Below are positions 17,564 to 26,372 of a DNA stretch of 64,000 bases, one piece after another. Source of the stretch: Dyella marensis (GTDB lineage Bacteria > Pseudomonadota > Gammaproteobacteria > Xanthomonadales > Rhodanobacteraceae). The stretch spans positions 1-64,000 of the forward strand of contig NZ_FONH01000008.1 in NCBI RefSeq assembly GCF_900112865.1, read 5' to 3'. A program made the position numbers and the translations under genes. The notes under the pieces were generated by a model, which was not told the DNA's origin, did no database searches, and saw only the letters and a program-made list of their open reading frames with translations. Every line of letters starts with the position of its first letter. Position 1 is the stretch's first letter.

Positions 17564-18664
17564 ATGAACAAGCGACGGGCATTGTTGTTGGCGTGTGCCG
17601 CCCTGACCCTGCATGGCTGTATCTGGGCTCCGGGCCAGCACATGAGCGCGACTGACTTCTCGCGCCAGGGTTCCATCGATGCGGCACGCTATCAACTCGT
17701 GCCGATCACGCCGAAGCTGCTGGCGATGGACAAGGCATCCAATCCGCTGGCCACCCTTCCCGACGAGTTGCGCAGCTATCAGCCGGAGCCTTACCGCATC
17801 GGCATCGGCGACTCGCTCTACATCACCGTGTGGGATCACCCCGAACTGACTTCGCCCGCGGGCTCGCAGCAGCTGCCCAGCGCGAACGGTCGCGTGGTGC
17901 GCGCGGACGGCACGCTGTTCTATCCCTACATCGGCGTGCTCAAGGCGTCGGGCAAGACGGTGGAGGAACTGCGCACCGAGATCTCCCATCGCCTTGCCAA
18001 GTACGTGCAGGATCCGCAGGTCGACATGAGCGTGATCAGCTACGGCGCACAGCGCATCACCATGCGCGGCGCCTTCGTCAAGACCGATCCGCTGCCGGTG
18101 ACGGTAACGCCGGTGAGCCTCGCGCAGGCGATCGGTACGGCGCAGGTCAACACCGATCAGGCCGATCTTTCCGGCCTGGTGCTGTCGCGCGATGGGCACG
18201 ACTACCATCTGGATCTCGATGCGCTCACGCGTAATCACCAGCTTGCCGACATCTGGCTCAAGCCCGGCGACCAGATCTTCCTGCCGTACGGGGATCGCAA
18301 GGAAGTCTATGTGGTGGGCGAGGTGCAGCGTCCCGCGGCATTCCCCTTCAAGACCAGCGACATGAGCCTGACCCAGGCGCTGGGCAAGGCCGGTGGCCTC
18401 AACGAGACCACCTCCAAAGGCAATGCGGTCTATGTGATCCGCGGCGTGGAAGACATGGAGAAGTCGCCCGCCACGATCTATCAGCTCGACGCGAAATCGC
18501 CCGCGGCGTTCGCGATGGCGTCGCAGTTCTCCGTGCATCCGGGCGACGTGGTGTTCGTGGGCCCGGCGGGCGTGACGCGCTGGAACCGGTTCCTCTCTCA
18601 GCTGCTCCCGCTGTCGGGCATCGTGACCAACGCGGCTTCGGCTAAGAACGACCTCACCAATTGA
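17564..18664 (+). CDS. wza: outer-membrane polysaccharide export lipoprotein (Wza/GfcE)
   Basis: A 366-residue lipoprotein. The signal peptide ends at LHGC with lipidated Cys19. The Poly_export (PES) domain begins near residue 65 (PYRIGIGDSLYITVWDHPELT) and includes PYIGVLKASGKTVEELRTEI and DPQVDMSVISY. SLBB-type beta-grasp repeats follow (QRITMRGAFVKTDPLPVTVTPV; EVYVVGEVQRPAAFPFKTSDMSLTQAL). Wza forms the octameric outer-membrane channel for capsule and exopolysaccharide. It is the second gene of the gfc-like locus; the gap to gfcB is 11 bases. No Wzc tyrosine kinase or Wzb phosphatase is encoded nearby. Confidence 0.93.
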   Translation: MNKRRALLLACAALTLHGCIWAPGQHMSATDFSRQGSIDAARYQLVPITPKLLAMDKASNPLATLPDELRSYQPEPYRIGIGDSLYITVWDHPELTSPAGSQQLPSANGRVVRADGTLFYPYIGVLKASGKTVEELRTEISHRLAKYVQDPQVDMSVISYGAQRITMRGAFVKTDPLPVTVTPVSLAQAIGTAQVNTDQADLSGLVLSRDGHDYHLDLDALTRNHQLADIWLKPGDQIFLPYGDRKEVYVVGEVQRPAAFPFKTSDMSLTQALGKAGGLNETTSKGNAVYVIRGVEDMEKSPATIYQLDAKSPAAFAMASQFSVHPGDVVFVGPAGVTRWNRFLSQLLPLSGIVTNAASAKNDLTN

Positions 18665-18675
18665 GGTACGCAGGC

Positions 18676-19353
18676 ATGACGAGCTTCCCGTGGCGAGCTT
18701 CGCTCCGCCTCGCGGCCCTGGCGGCTGCGAGTTGGGCCGTGGCCGGCTGCACGGCGGTGTCGCTGGGAAGCATCGACACGATTCGCAATGCGGTACGCGG
18801 CGATCCCGACGTGCATCCCACCGCCGCCACCGTTGCGGCCGAGCCGTATTACCAGCTGGAAGTCGAATCGTCGAGCGGCAGCGCGATCCTGCTGCTGGCG
18901 AGCGTGCAGGGCGACCTGCAGGGCTGGTACGGACATGACGGACAGGCGGTATTCCTTCGCCATGGCGTGCTGGTGAGGACGATCGGCCTGGATGCCAATC
19001 TCGATCATGTGGCTTTCGACGGCGGCGATCCGTTCGCCACCGGCTTGCAGCATGTACAGGCGGCGACGGAATACCGCCGCGTGCTGGACTGGTCGCCGGG
19101 CTATCGCTATGGCATCAACGCCGTGGCGCACCTGGAGCCGAAGGAACTCGAGAACGTGGAGATCCTGGGCCAGGTGCATCGTCTGCGCCGCTACGACGAA
19201 CGCGTACGCGCGGACGGCGCGGGCTTCGACGTGACCAATCGCTACTGGGTCGATCCCGCCGACGGCTTCATCTGGAAGAGCCGGCAGCATGTGGCGCCTG
19301 GCCAGACGCTGGAGCTGATCCAGCTGCGCCCCTACCGCGAGGCGCGAACGTGA
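18676..19353 (+). CDS. gfcB: YjbF/GfcB-family outer-membrane lipoprotein
   Basis: A 225-residue lipoprotein; the lipobox VAGC puts lipidation at Cys25. The rest (YYQLEVESSSGSAILLLASV, VRTIGLDANLDHVAFDGGDPF, VTNRYWVDPADGFIWKSRQHV) fits the group-4-capsule lipoprotein family. That family has a LolA/LolB-like fold and is needed for secretion of E. coli O-antigen capsule. ATG 18676 is used; the open frame begins earlier only because it overlaps the wza stop. The stop overlaps the GTG start of gfcC, so coupling is likely. Confidence 0.85.
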   Translation: MTSFPWRASLRLAALAAASWAVAGCTAVSLGSIDTIRNAVRGDPDVHPTAATVAAEPYYQLEVESSSGSAILLLASVQGDLQGWYGHDGQAVFLRHGVLVRTIGLDANLDHVAFDGGDPFATGLQHVQAATEYRRVLDWSPGYRYGINAVAHLEPKELENVEILGQVHRLRRYDERVRADGAGFDVTNRYWVDPADGFIWKSRQHVAPGQTLELIQLRPYREART

Positions 19354-20126
19354 GGGTCGCCCGCCTGCTCGGATGGCTGGTTTGTCTCGCCTGGCCGATC
19401 CACGCGATGGCGGTGTCCGTCAGCGTTTCCGGCCAGGTCGAGCGGCCGGGCATGCAGAGCCTGCAAGGCAATGCGCGGCTGGCCGATGCCGCCGCGGCGG
19501 CACAGGTGAAGTTCGAGTCCTACGTGCTCGGCGCGAGCTGGACGCAGCGGTCCAGGCAGCTCGAACAGAAGCGCCTGCAAGCGGGCCTGCTGTATGAGCT
19601 GGGTGCGGTCGCCGACCAGGCCACGCGCGACGGCAATGCCCCGCTGGCGGCATTGAGTGTGCAATTGCGCCAATGGCTGCAGTCCATGCCGGTCACCGGG
19701 CGCCATGTGGCGCGCACGCTCGATCCCGGCGCGCTGGCCGCCAACGATGCGGACAATCTGCCGCTGGAAGACGGTGACACGCTGAGCTATCCGCGGCGGC
19801 CATCGACGGTGCGCGTGGTGGGCGCCGTGCAGAAACCGTGCGAGCTGTCGCACGTGGCGCTGCAGGACGCGCGCGAGTACGTCAGGGCCTGCGCCACGCA
19901 GATGGCCGATCGCGATGTCCTGTACGTGATTCAGCCGGACGGGCAGGTGTCCGAACTGGGCATCGCGCTGTGGAACGAAAGCCCGCCGATGGTGCTGGCG
20001 CCGGGTGCGATCGTCTATGTGCCGCTCGATCGCCGCCTCGTCGCCGGCGCCGCCGACAGCGTGTTCAATCGCGAGCTGGCGGACTTCATCGCCACGCAGC
20101 CGCTCGACGGCGGGGTGGCGCCGTGA
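19350..20126 (+). CDS. gfcC: GfcC/YjbG-family periplasmic capsule protein
   Basis: A 258-residue protein beginning with GTG. The signal peptide ([19 protein letters not shown]) is followed by [27 protein letters not shown], the first beta-grasp. The helical segment [26 protein letters not shown] and a second beta-grasp ([24 protein letters not shown]) follow. This is the GfcC layout: two Wza-like SLBB domains with a helical insertion. GfcC is periplasmic and is thought to help Wza/GfcE. The stop overlaps the GTG of gfcD. Confidence 0.85.
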   Translation: MRVARLLGWLVCLAWPIHAMAVSVSVSGQVERPGMQSLQGNARLADAAAAAQVKFESYVLGASWTQRSRQLEQKRLQAGLLYELGAVADQATRDGNAPLAALSVQLRQWLQSMPVTGRHVARTLDPGALAANDADNLPLEDGDTLSYPRRPSTVRVVGAVQKPCELSHVALQDAREYVRACATQMADRDVLYVIQPDGQVSELGIALWNESPPMVLAPGAIVYVPLDRRLVAGAADSVFNRELADFIATQPLDGGVAP

Positions 20127-22291
20127 TCGCGCGTTTGGGCTGGCGCAGCGGGCGCATGATGTGGCCCGCGACCCTGCTGCTGTCGCAATGCATCGTCGGC
20201 GTGCTGCATGCGCAGTCGGCGCCGGGTTATACGCGCAACGACTACGGCGAAGTCGGCCTGATGCAGACGCCGACGGCGCGCATGGCCGACGAAGGCGAGC
20301 TGGCGTTCACCGCGTCGCGCACCTATCCCTACACCGACTACAACCTGTCGCTGCAGCCGCTGCCCTGGATCGAAGGCACCTTCCGCTACTCGTCGGTGAG
20401 CAACCGCCTGTACGGTCCGACGGGCCTGAGCGGACACCAGAGCTACAAAGACAAATCGATCGACCTGAAGCTGCGCCTGTGGGACGAGACCCGCTGGCGG
20501 CCCGCGGTCGCGGTGGGTGGGCGCGATATCGGCGGCACCGGCCTGTTCGGCAGCGAATACGTGGTGGCGAGCAAGCGCTTCGGTCCGGTCGACGTCACCG
20601 CCGGCTTGGCCTGGGGCAACATGGGCTCGCGCGGCGACATCAAGAGCCCGCTGGGCTGGGCCTGGAGCGGCTTCGACAATCGCGCCGGCAACACCAACCA
20701 GCAGGGCGGCGAGTTCAATACGCTGCGCTACTTCCGCGGACCGGCGGCTTTCATCGGCGGCATCGAGTACCAGACGCCGCTGGACAAGCTGCGCATCAAG
20801 GTCGAGCTGGACGGCAACAACTACAAGCACGAGGGCCTGGGCAACGTCTTCCGGCAGCGTTCGCCGATCAATGTCGCGGCGCTGTACCGGTTCAACGACA
20901 ACGTCGACTTTTCCCTGGGGTACGAGCGTGGCGACAAGATCATGGCCACGCTCACCCTGCATACCAACCTGGCGCGCCATGCCGAGCCGCGCAAGACCGA
21001 CGATCCGCCGCCCGAGCCGGTGCGCGGCCTGGCCGCCACGCCGGATCCGCCGCAAGGCGCCGCCGCGCTGCCGCGCAAGGCGCCGGACCAGGTCGACTGG
21101 GACGAGCTGAGCAAGGCCCTGGGCGCCAACGCCGGCATCGACGTCAGCAGCATCGGCCGGCGCGGTTCCGAGCTGGTGGTGCACGGCGAGCCGCGTGCGT
21201 ACTTCTATCCCAGCCGTGCGCTGGGGCGTGCGTCGCGCATCCTCGACAACCGCGTGGACCAGAGTATCGACTGGTTCACGGTGGCGGAAGAGAACTATGG
21301 GCTGCCGCTGGACGAGCAGAGCATCCATCGGCCGCGCTTCATCGATGCGCTCGACCACCGCATCGACATGCAGGAGCTGCGCCGCAGCGCCGAACAGAAC
21401 GCGCCGGGGCAACAGGAGGAGCAGACGCTCTACACCAAGCCGCCCAAGCGCTTCGACGGCGGCGTCTCGCTGGGTTACCAGCAGAGCCTGGGTGGGCCCA
21501 ATGCGTTTGTGCTGTACCAGTTCTCGCTCAATGGCGCGGCCACCTATCGCTTCAATCGCAACCTCTGGTGGGATGGCGTGGTGAGCGTCAACCTGCTCAA
21601 CAACTACGACAAGTTCACCTATACCGCGCCCAGCCTGCTGCCGCGCGTGCGCACCGATATCCGCCAGTACCTGACCACCTCCGACGTGACCATGCCGAAC
21701 TTCCAGCTCACCGGCACCAAGGTGCTGGCGCCGGATGTGTTCGGCATGGCCTATGGCGGCATGCTCGAGTCGATGTATGCCGGCGTCGGCGGCGAGGTGC
21801 TGTATCGCCCCTACGGCGAGCGCTGGGCCTTCGGCGTGGACATGAACTGGGTGCGCCAGCGCGGGTTCCGCCAGGATTTCGCGCTGCGCGGCTACAAGAC
21901 CGTGACGGGCAACGCCACGCTGTACTACAAGACCGGTTTCCACGACGTCACCATCGCCGCCAGCGTCGGCCGCTATCTGGCCAAGGACTATGGCGTGACG
22001 TTGGACATCTCGCGCGAGTTCGACAACGGCGTGCGGATGGGCGCATACGCCACCATCACCAACAAGTCCGGCACCCAGACCGGCGAGGGCAGTTTCGACA
22101 AGGGCGTGTACTTCTCGATCCCCTTCGATCTGCTGCTGCCGCATTCCAGCCGCGCCCGCGCCAACTTCATGTGGGAGCCGCTGCTGCGCGACGGCGGCGC
22201 GCGGCTCTATCGCCGCTATACCCTCTACGACATGACCAGCGACCGCGACAGCGAGCTGTTCGAAAAGAACCTGGAGAAGGCCCTGGATTGA
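20123..22291 (+). CDS. gfcD: YjbH/GfcD outer-membrane beta-barrel protein
   Basis: A 722-residue exported protein. GTG start; the signal peptide ends LHAQS. The N-terminal YjbH domain ([54 protein letters not shown]) is made of barrel strands. A periplasmic-type segment with a Pro-rich linker lies at about residues 295-325 ([17 protein letters not shown]). The C-terminal half returns to strands ([50 protein letters not shown]). E. coli YjbH/GfcD is a ~700-residue outer-membrane protein needed for capsule export. It ends the operon; tpx follows after 68 bases with its own ribosome site. Confidence 0.9.
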   Translation: MIARLGWRSGRMMWPATLLLSQCIVGVLHAQSAPGYTRNDYGEVGLMQTPTARMADEGELAFTASRTYPYTDYNLSLQPLPWIEGTFRYSSVSNRLYGPTGLSGHQSYKDKSIDLKLRLWDETRWRPAVAVGGRDIGGTGLFGSEYVVASKRFGPVDVTAGLAWGNMGSRGDIKSPLGWAWSGFDNRAGNTNQQGGEFNTLRYFRGPAAFIGGIEYQTPLDKLRIKVELDGNNYKHEGLGNVFRQRSPINVAALYRFNDNVDFSLGYERGDKIMATLTLHTNLARHAEPRKTDDPPPEPVRGLAATPDPPQGAAALPRKAPDQVDWDELSKALGANAGIDVSSIGRRGSELVVHGEPRAYFYPSRALGRASRILDNRVDQSIDWFTVAEENYGLPLDEQSIHRPRFIDALDHRIDMQELRRSAEQNAPGQQEEQTLYTKPPKRFDGGVSLGYQQSLGGPNAFVLYQFSLNGAATYRFNRNLWWDGVVSVNLLNNYDKFTYTAPSLLPRVRTDIRQYLTTSDVTMPNFQLTGTKVLAPDVFGMAYGGMLESMYAGVGGEVLYRPYGERWAFGVDMNWVRQRGFRQDFALRGYKTVTGNATLYYKTGFHDVTIAASVGRYLAKDYGVTLDISREFDNGVRMGAYATITNKSGTQTGEGSFDKGVYFSIPFDLLLPHSSRARANFMWEPLLRDGGARLYRRYTLYDMTSDRDSELFEKNLEKALD

Positions 22292-22359
22292 TGCGGCCGT
22301 GGATGCGGCGCGCCGCCGCGTGGTTTACTTGGCGACCCATTCATCCCAGGAGATCCCGC

Positions 22360-22857
22360 ATGTCCACGGTCACGCTCAAAGGCAATCCGGTCCAGGTCGA
22401 CGGCCGCTTCCCGGCGCTCGGCAGCAAGGCGCCGGCGTTCACGCTGGTCGCCAAGGACCTGTCCAACGTCGCGCTGTCGTCCTTCGCCGGCAAGCGCAAG
22501 GTGCTCAACATCTTCCCCAGTATCGACACGCCCACCTGCGCCACCTCGGTGCGCCGCTTCAACGAACAGGCCGCATCGCTCAAGGATGCCGTGGTGCTGT
22601 GCATCTCCGCCGACCTGCCGTTCGCGCAGGCACGCTTCTGCGGCGCCGAGGGCCTGGACAACGTGGTGACGCTGTCGACCCTGCGCGGTGGCGAATTCCT
22701 GCGCGACTACGGCGTGGCACTTGCCTCAGGCCCGCTGGCCGGCCTGGCCGCGCGCGCGGTGGTGGTGCTGGACCAGAACGACAAGGTGCTGCACGCCGAG
22801 ATGGTGAGCGAGATCGCGCACGAGCCGGATTACGACGCGGCGTTGAAGGTCTTGTAA
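22360..22857 (+). CDS. tpx: thiol peroxidase (2-Cys peroxiredoxin Tpx)
   Basis: A 165-residue atypical 2-Cys peroxiredoxin of the usual Tpx length. The peroxidatic cysteine is Cys60 in [15 protein letters not shown] and the resolving cysteine is Cys94 in [12 protein letters not shown]. The N-terminus has the [12 protein letters not shown] and [14 protein letters not shown] segments. It reduces hydrogen peroxide and alkyl peroxides using thioredoxin, in the periplasm or cytosol; no signal peptide is visible here. ATG 22360 follows CAGGAGATCCCGC. It is unrelated to the upstream capsule genes and is followed by the second long inverted repeat. Confidence 0.95.
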   Translation: MSTVTLKGNPVQVDGRFPALGSKAPAFTLVAKDLSNVALSSFAGKRKVLNIFPSIDTPTCATSVRRFNEQAASLKDAVVLCISADLPFAQARFCGAEGLDNVVTLSTLRGGEFLRDYGVALASGPLAGLAARAVVVLDQNDKVLHAEMVSEIAHEPDYDAALKVL

Positions 22858-22859
22858 GG

Positions 22860-22953
22860 CGTAGGTTGGGGTGAGCCGAAGGCGAACCCCAGCATCGGCA
22901 TATCGATGCGCCTCGCATCGTTGGGGTTCGCCTTCGGCTCACCCCAACCTACG
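22860..22953. repeat. long perfect inverted repeat (32-bp arms), second copy of the interspersed element
   Basis: Arms 22860-22891 and 22922-22953 are exact reverse complements with a 30-base loop. The outer CGTAGGTTGGGGTGA is shared with the element at 14843-14918; the inner arm (GCCGAAGGCGAACCCCA) differs. The loop contains its own small palindrome (ATCGGCATATCGATGCG). It lies between the tpx stop and the stop of the convergent globin gene and may serve as a two-way terminator. Confidence 0.9.
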
Positions 22954-22962
22954 CCGGTGCGT

Positions 22963-23379
22963 TTACTGGTTGACGATCGGAATGCCGAGCGGCCGCGCCC
23001 CGCGGCGTTCCGACAAACCCAACCCCATGCGCAGGCTGCTGCCGATGCGTTCGGCGTAGCCGATCATCCGCACGGCGGGCGCCTCCTCGAACAGCTCCCG
23101 CACCGTCTCGCGCCACAGTTCCAGCCAGCGCTCGAAATGCTCGCCACGGATCGGCTGCGCGCGATGCACGGACATCGGCGAACCGCGATAGCTCTGCTTA
23201 CCCAGCGCCACCGACGACCAGAACGACACCAGCGTGTGCTTGTGCTCGTCCCAGTCGTGCACGGCGTCGTTGAAGATTGGCCCCAGCGCCGGGTCGGCGC
23301 GGACCTTGTCGTAGAAGCGGTCGACCACGGTGGCGAGGCTGCGTTCGTCGATGGAGGCGGAGCGTTCCATGGTGCCCAT
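22963..23379 (-). CDS. group III truncated hemoglobin-like globin
   Basis: A 138-residue globin. FYDKVRADPALGPIFNDAVHDWDEH and the following FWSSVALGKQSYRGSPMSVH match the group III truncated hemoglobins (Campylobacter Ctb type), with IRGEHFERWLELWRETVREL after. The proximal-region histidine and the conserved Trp are in place. The family binds oxygen or NO; proposed roles are NO or oxygen handling. ATG 23379 (MGTMERSAS) is chosen because the later ATG 23370 has no ribosome site. Length and composition fit a single-domain protein. The upstream gap terminator separates it from gap. Confidence 0.82.
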   Translation of the reverse strand: MGTMERSASIDERSLATVVDRFYDKVRADPALGPIFNDAVHDWDEHKHTLVSFWSSVALGKQSYRGSPMSVHRAQPIRGEHFERWLELWRETVRELFEEAPAVRMIGYAERIGSSLRMGLGLSERRGARPLGIPIVNQ

Positions 23380-23426
23380 GATAGGGCGCCGCCTTGCCGA
23401 CGGCGGTGCGGCAAGTCGACGCAAAG

Positions 23427-23453
23427 AAAAAGCCGGGCAGGGCCCGGCTTTTT
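23427..23453 (-). terminator. intrinsic terminator after gap
   Basis: An 11-bp perfect stem AAAAAGCCGGG/CCCGGCTTTTT with a 5-base loop, giving a T-run on the - strand (and also on +). It lies 24 bases beyond the gap stop. Confidence 0.9.
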
Positions 23454-23477
23454 CGTGTGTCCGAAGAGCGTGGCCGC

Positions 23478-24491
23478 TTACTTGGCGGCCATCAGCGCCT
23501 TGGTCATGTCGAGCATGCGGTTGGAGAAACCCCACTCGTTGTCGTACCAGCTGAGCACCTTGACCAGGGTGCCTTCCATCACGCGGGTCTGGGTCGAGTC
23601 GTAGGTGGACGAGGCCGGGTTGTGGTTGAAGTCCACCGACACCAGCGGCTTGGTGTTCACCGCCAGGATGCCCTTGAGCTTGCCGTTGGCCGCTTCGTTG
23701 ACGATGGCGTCGATCTCCTCGTGGCTGGTCGCGCGCTTGGCGACGAAGCTGAGGTCGACCACCGACACATTGATGGTCGGCACGCGCATGGCGAAGCCGT
23801 CCAGCTTGCCGTTGAGCTCCGGCAGCACCAGGCCGACCGCGGCGGCGGCGCCGGTCTTGGTCGGGATCTGGCTCATGGTGGCCGAGCGGGCGCGGCGCAG
23901 GTCCTTGTGATAGACGTCGGTCAGGACCTGGTCGTTGGTGTAGGCGTGGATGGTGGTCATCAGGCCGTGCACGATGCCGATCTTCTCGTGCAGCACCTTG
24001 GCCAGCGGCGCCAGGCAGTTGGTGGTGCACGAAGCGTTGGAGATGACCTGGTGCGCGGCGGTGAGCGTGTCGTCGTTGACGCCGAACACGAAGGTGCCGT
24101 CCACGTCCTTCTCGCCCGGGGCGGAGATGATCACCTTCTTGGCGCCGGCGGTGATGTGCGCGCCGGCCTTGGCCTTGGAGGTAAACAGGCCGGTGCATTC
24201 CAGCACCACGTCCACGCCCAGCTCGCCCCAGGGCAGCTTGGACGGGTCGCGCTCGGCGCAGACCTTGACGCGGTCGCCGTTGACGATCAGGTCGCCGCCG
24301 TCCACCGTCACGGTGCCCGGGAAACGGCCGTGGGCCGTGTCGTACTGGGTCAGGTGGGCGTTGGTCTCGGCGTCGCCGAGGTCGTTGACCGCGACGATCT
24401 GGAACTCGTCGGTGCGACCGGACTCGTACAGCGCGCGCAGAACATTGCGGCCGATGCGACCGTAACCGTTGATGGCGACCTTGATGGCCAT
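23478..24491 (-). CDS. gap: glyceraldehyde-3-phosphate dehydrogenase, type I
   Basis: A 337-residue NAD-type GAPDH of standard length. The Rossmann start [20 protein letters not shown] (residues 2-21), the catalytic Cys155 in [14 protein letters not shown], His182 in [10 protein letters not shown], and the C-terminal [15 protein letters not shown] are intact. It catalyses reversible oxidation and phosphorylation of glyceraldehyde 3-phosphate in glycolysis. ATG 24491 follows GGAGGACGCTGTCCC; the longer open frame to 24548 is not conserved. It is a single-gene unit ending in a strong terminator. pyk, fba, tkt and pgk lie within the next 13 kb but are not in one operon with it. Confidence 0.97.
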   Translation of the reverse strand: MAIKVAINGYGRIGRNVLRALYESGRTDEFQIVAVNDLGDAETNAHLTQYDTAHGRFPGTVTVDGGDLIVNGDRVKVCAERDPSKLPWGELGVDVVLECTGLFTSKAKAGAHITAGAKKVIISAPGEKDVDGTFVFGVNDDTLTAAHQVISNASCTTNCLAPLAKVLHEKIGIVHGLMTTIHAYTNDQVLTDVYHKDLRRARSATMSQIPTKTGAAAAVGLVLPELNGKLDGFAMRVPTINVSVVDLSFVAKRATSHEEIDAIVNEAANGKLKGILAVNTKPLVSVDFNHNPASSTYDSTQTRVMEGTLVKVLSWYDNEWGFSNRMLDMTKALMAAK

Positions 24492-24665
24492 GGGACAGCG
24501 TCCTCCGGAGATGATGGCGGGGCAGCAGCGACCGGACCCGGCCGCCAAAGAACCCTAATGTTAGCCGGAAATCAGGGGGCATCTCATCCGGCACGGTTCA
24601 TTCGGCGTGCATGTGGGGTAGGCTCGCGGGCCTTATCGATCGATGCGGTACACCGGGGCCGGGCC

Positions 24666-25136
24666 ATGAGCGACGAACAGCAGACCATCGAGATCAGCCT
24701 GGAACAGATGTCCGGCTACGAATTCCGCGTGCGCTTCGACGACACCGCTGCGCCGGACCTGCTGACCGACGAACTGCCGCCCGTGGGCAAGGGCGCGGGC
24801 CCCAATCCCACCCGCATGCTGGCCGTCTCGGTGGCCAACTGCCTGGCCGCCAGCCTGCTGTTCGCCCTGCGCAAGTACAAGAACGACCCCGGCCAGCTCG
24901 CGGCCAAGGCCCGCGCCACGCTGGCGCGCAACGAGCAGGGCCGCTGGCGCGTGGCGCGCATCGCGGTGGACCTGGACCTGGGCCAGGCCGAGACCGACCT
25001 GGCGCATGTGGACCGGGCGCTCGCGCAGTTCGAGGATTTCTGCACGGTGACGCAGAGCGTGCGGCAGGGCATCGCGGTGGATGTGAGCGTGCGCGATGCC
25101 GCGGGCACGCTGCTGCACAAGGCGGCCACCGGCTGA
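24666..25136 (+). CDS. OsmC/Ohr-family protein
   Basis: A 156-residue protein of the OsmC fold. The two redox cysteines fall at SVANCLAASLLFAL (about residue 60) and FEDFCTVTQSVRQGI (about 124). The stretch GPNPTRMLAVSVANC matches the 'GxxPxxLLxxAxxxC' helix of the OsmC/YhfA branch. Such proteins reduce organic hydroperoxides or are stress-induced with unknown substrate. ATG 24666 follows GGGGCCGGGCC, a weak ribosome site. It is probably monocistronic; the S1/P1 nuclease gene follows 86 bases later. Confidence 0.85.
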   Translation: MSDEQQTIEISLEQMSGYEFRVRFDDTAAPDLLTDELPPVGKGAGPNPTRMLAVSVANCLAASLLFALRKYKNDPGQLAAKARATLARNEQGRWRVARIAVDLDLGQAETDLAHVDRALAQFEDFCTVTQSVRQGIAVDVSVRDAAGTLLHKAATG

Positions 25137-25222
25137 GGCGCGTCTTGCCGTAGGCGTTTCCATGGCCGGCCGTTGCCGGCTTCTTCGATGTCTTCCTCTT
25201 CCATCCCATCCGATTGAACGAC

Positions 25223-26032
25223 ATGTCCACTTCCCGACGTTTCCTCGCCGGCCTCCTGGCCGCGCTCGCCATTGCACCCGCCGTCCATGCCTGGGGACGC
25301 CAGGGCCATGCCATCGTCGCCGAGCTGGCGCAGCGCCGCCTGAGTCCGGCCGCCGAGGCCGAGGTCGAGCGCCTGCTCGCGCCGGAGCACACCAGGTCGC
25401 TGGCCGACATCGCCAGCTGGGCCGACGAGCTGCGCGGCGACGACTCGCGTGCGGACCTGGCCAAGGCCACCGGCAAGCTGCACTACATCAACTTCCGTGC
25501 GGACGACTGCGTGTACGTGCCGCCGCGCGATTGTGCGGACGGTCAGTGCGTGGTCGGCGGCCTCGATCGCTACGTAGCGGTGCTGGCCGACCGCACCCAG
25601 CCGGATGCGGCGCGCCTGGAGGCGCTGAAGTTCGTGGTGCATTTCGTCGGCGACGTGCACCAGCCGCTGCATGCCGGCTATCGCGACGACAAGGGCGGCA
25701 ATACCTACCAGGTGCAGTTCCAGGGCAAGGGCACGAACCTGCACAGCGTGTGGGATTCCGGCCTGCTCGGCACCCACGGCAAGGACTGGCGCGACTATGC
25801 GCAGGAGCTGGACGCGCGCCCGGCGGAAACCATGCCGGCGCCGATCGCGCCGCGGGACAACGTGTACGCCCAGTGGGCCGAGCAGTCCTGCGCGGCGACC
25901 CGCGGTATCTATCCGGAAGGGCACAAGATCGACGACGCCTATGTCGCCGCGGAGCTGCCGCTGGCCGAGCGCCAGTTGCGCGTGGCGGGGGTACGCCTGG
26001 CCGACGTGTTGAACCGCGCGCTGGCGAAGTGA
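25223..26032 (+). CDS. secreted S1/P1-type nuclease
   Basis: A 269-residue exported protein. The signal peptide (MSTSRRFLAGLLAALAIAPAVHA) is followed by WGRQGHAIVAELAQ, so the mature chain starts with Trp1. In S1/P1 nucleases this residue's amino group and carbonyl help hold the three zinc ions. Further ligand segments are visible: LADIASWADEL (Asp), KLHYINF (His), KFVVHFVGDVHQPLHAGYRDDKGGN (His, Asp, His) and NLHSVWDSGLL (His, Asp). The family cleaves single-stranded DNA and RNA and removes 3'-phosphates. The start at ATG 25223 is used, not the in-frame TTG at 25214. No operon partner is evident. Confidence 0.92.
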   Translation: MSTSRRFLAGLLAALAIAPAVHAWGRQGHAIVAELAQRRLSPAAEAEVERLLAPEHTRSLADIASWADELRGDDSRADLAKATGKLHYINFRADDCVYVPPRDCADGQCVVGGLDRYVAVLADRTQPDAARLEALKFVVHFVGDVHQPLHAGYRDDKGGNTYQVQFQGKGTNLHSVWDSGLLGTHGKDWRDYAQELDARPAETMPAPIAPRDNVYAQWAEQSCAATRGIYPEGHKIDDAYVAAELPLAERQLRVAGVRLADVLNRALAK

Positions 26033-26372
26033 GCGCAGCCGGCTGCTCGTTGTTTTTGTTGCATTGCGGAATGAATTTTTCGTGTGCAGCGCGAGTGTCT
26101 GCAGCTCTCGAACCGGTGCCCGGACGGCTCGTCCGGGCACCGGCGGCACGAGCTCGGCGGCGCGGGCCGCCGGCAGCCACGCGCTGGCCGTCTGGACGTC
26201 CATATTGCATACCAGTTAGATGGCTGGCGACTCATGTGGTCTCCGGTCGGAGATACCACTTCAGACAGTGGTAGACCGGGCCGGGGCGGCCTCGAGCGGG
26301 GCGCCATGCGGCCGTTCAAAACTGGCCTGCCGACCCTCTGGCGCAACGAATCAGTTCTGCTAGCCTCGAACG
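26033..26372. promoter_or_regulatory. structured 340-base leader region upstream of pyk
   Basis: No gene is seen. A strong hairpin CCGGTGCCCGGAC/GTCCGGGCACCGG (26113-26125 and 26131-26143, 5-base loop, no T-run) is followed by nested repeats. GTGGTCTCC pairs imperfectly with GGAGATACCAC around 26235-26259, and TACCACT/AGTGGTA arms lie at 26254-26260 and 26267-26273. The 3' part before the pyk ATG probably contains the promoter and leader; the alternative pairings could form an operator or attenuator. Confidence 0.4.
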
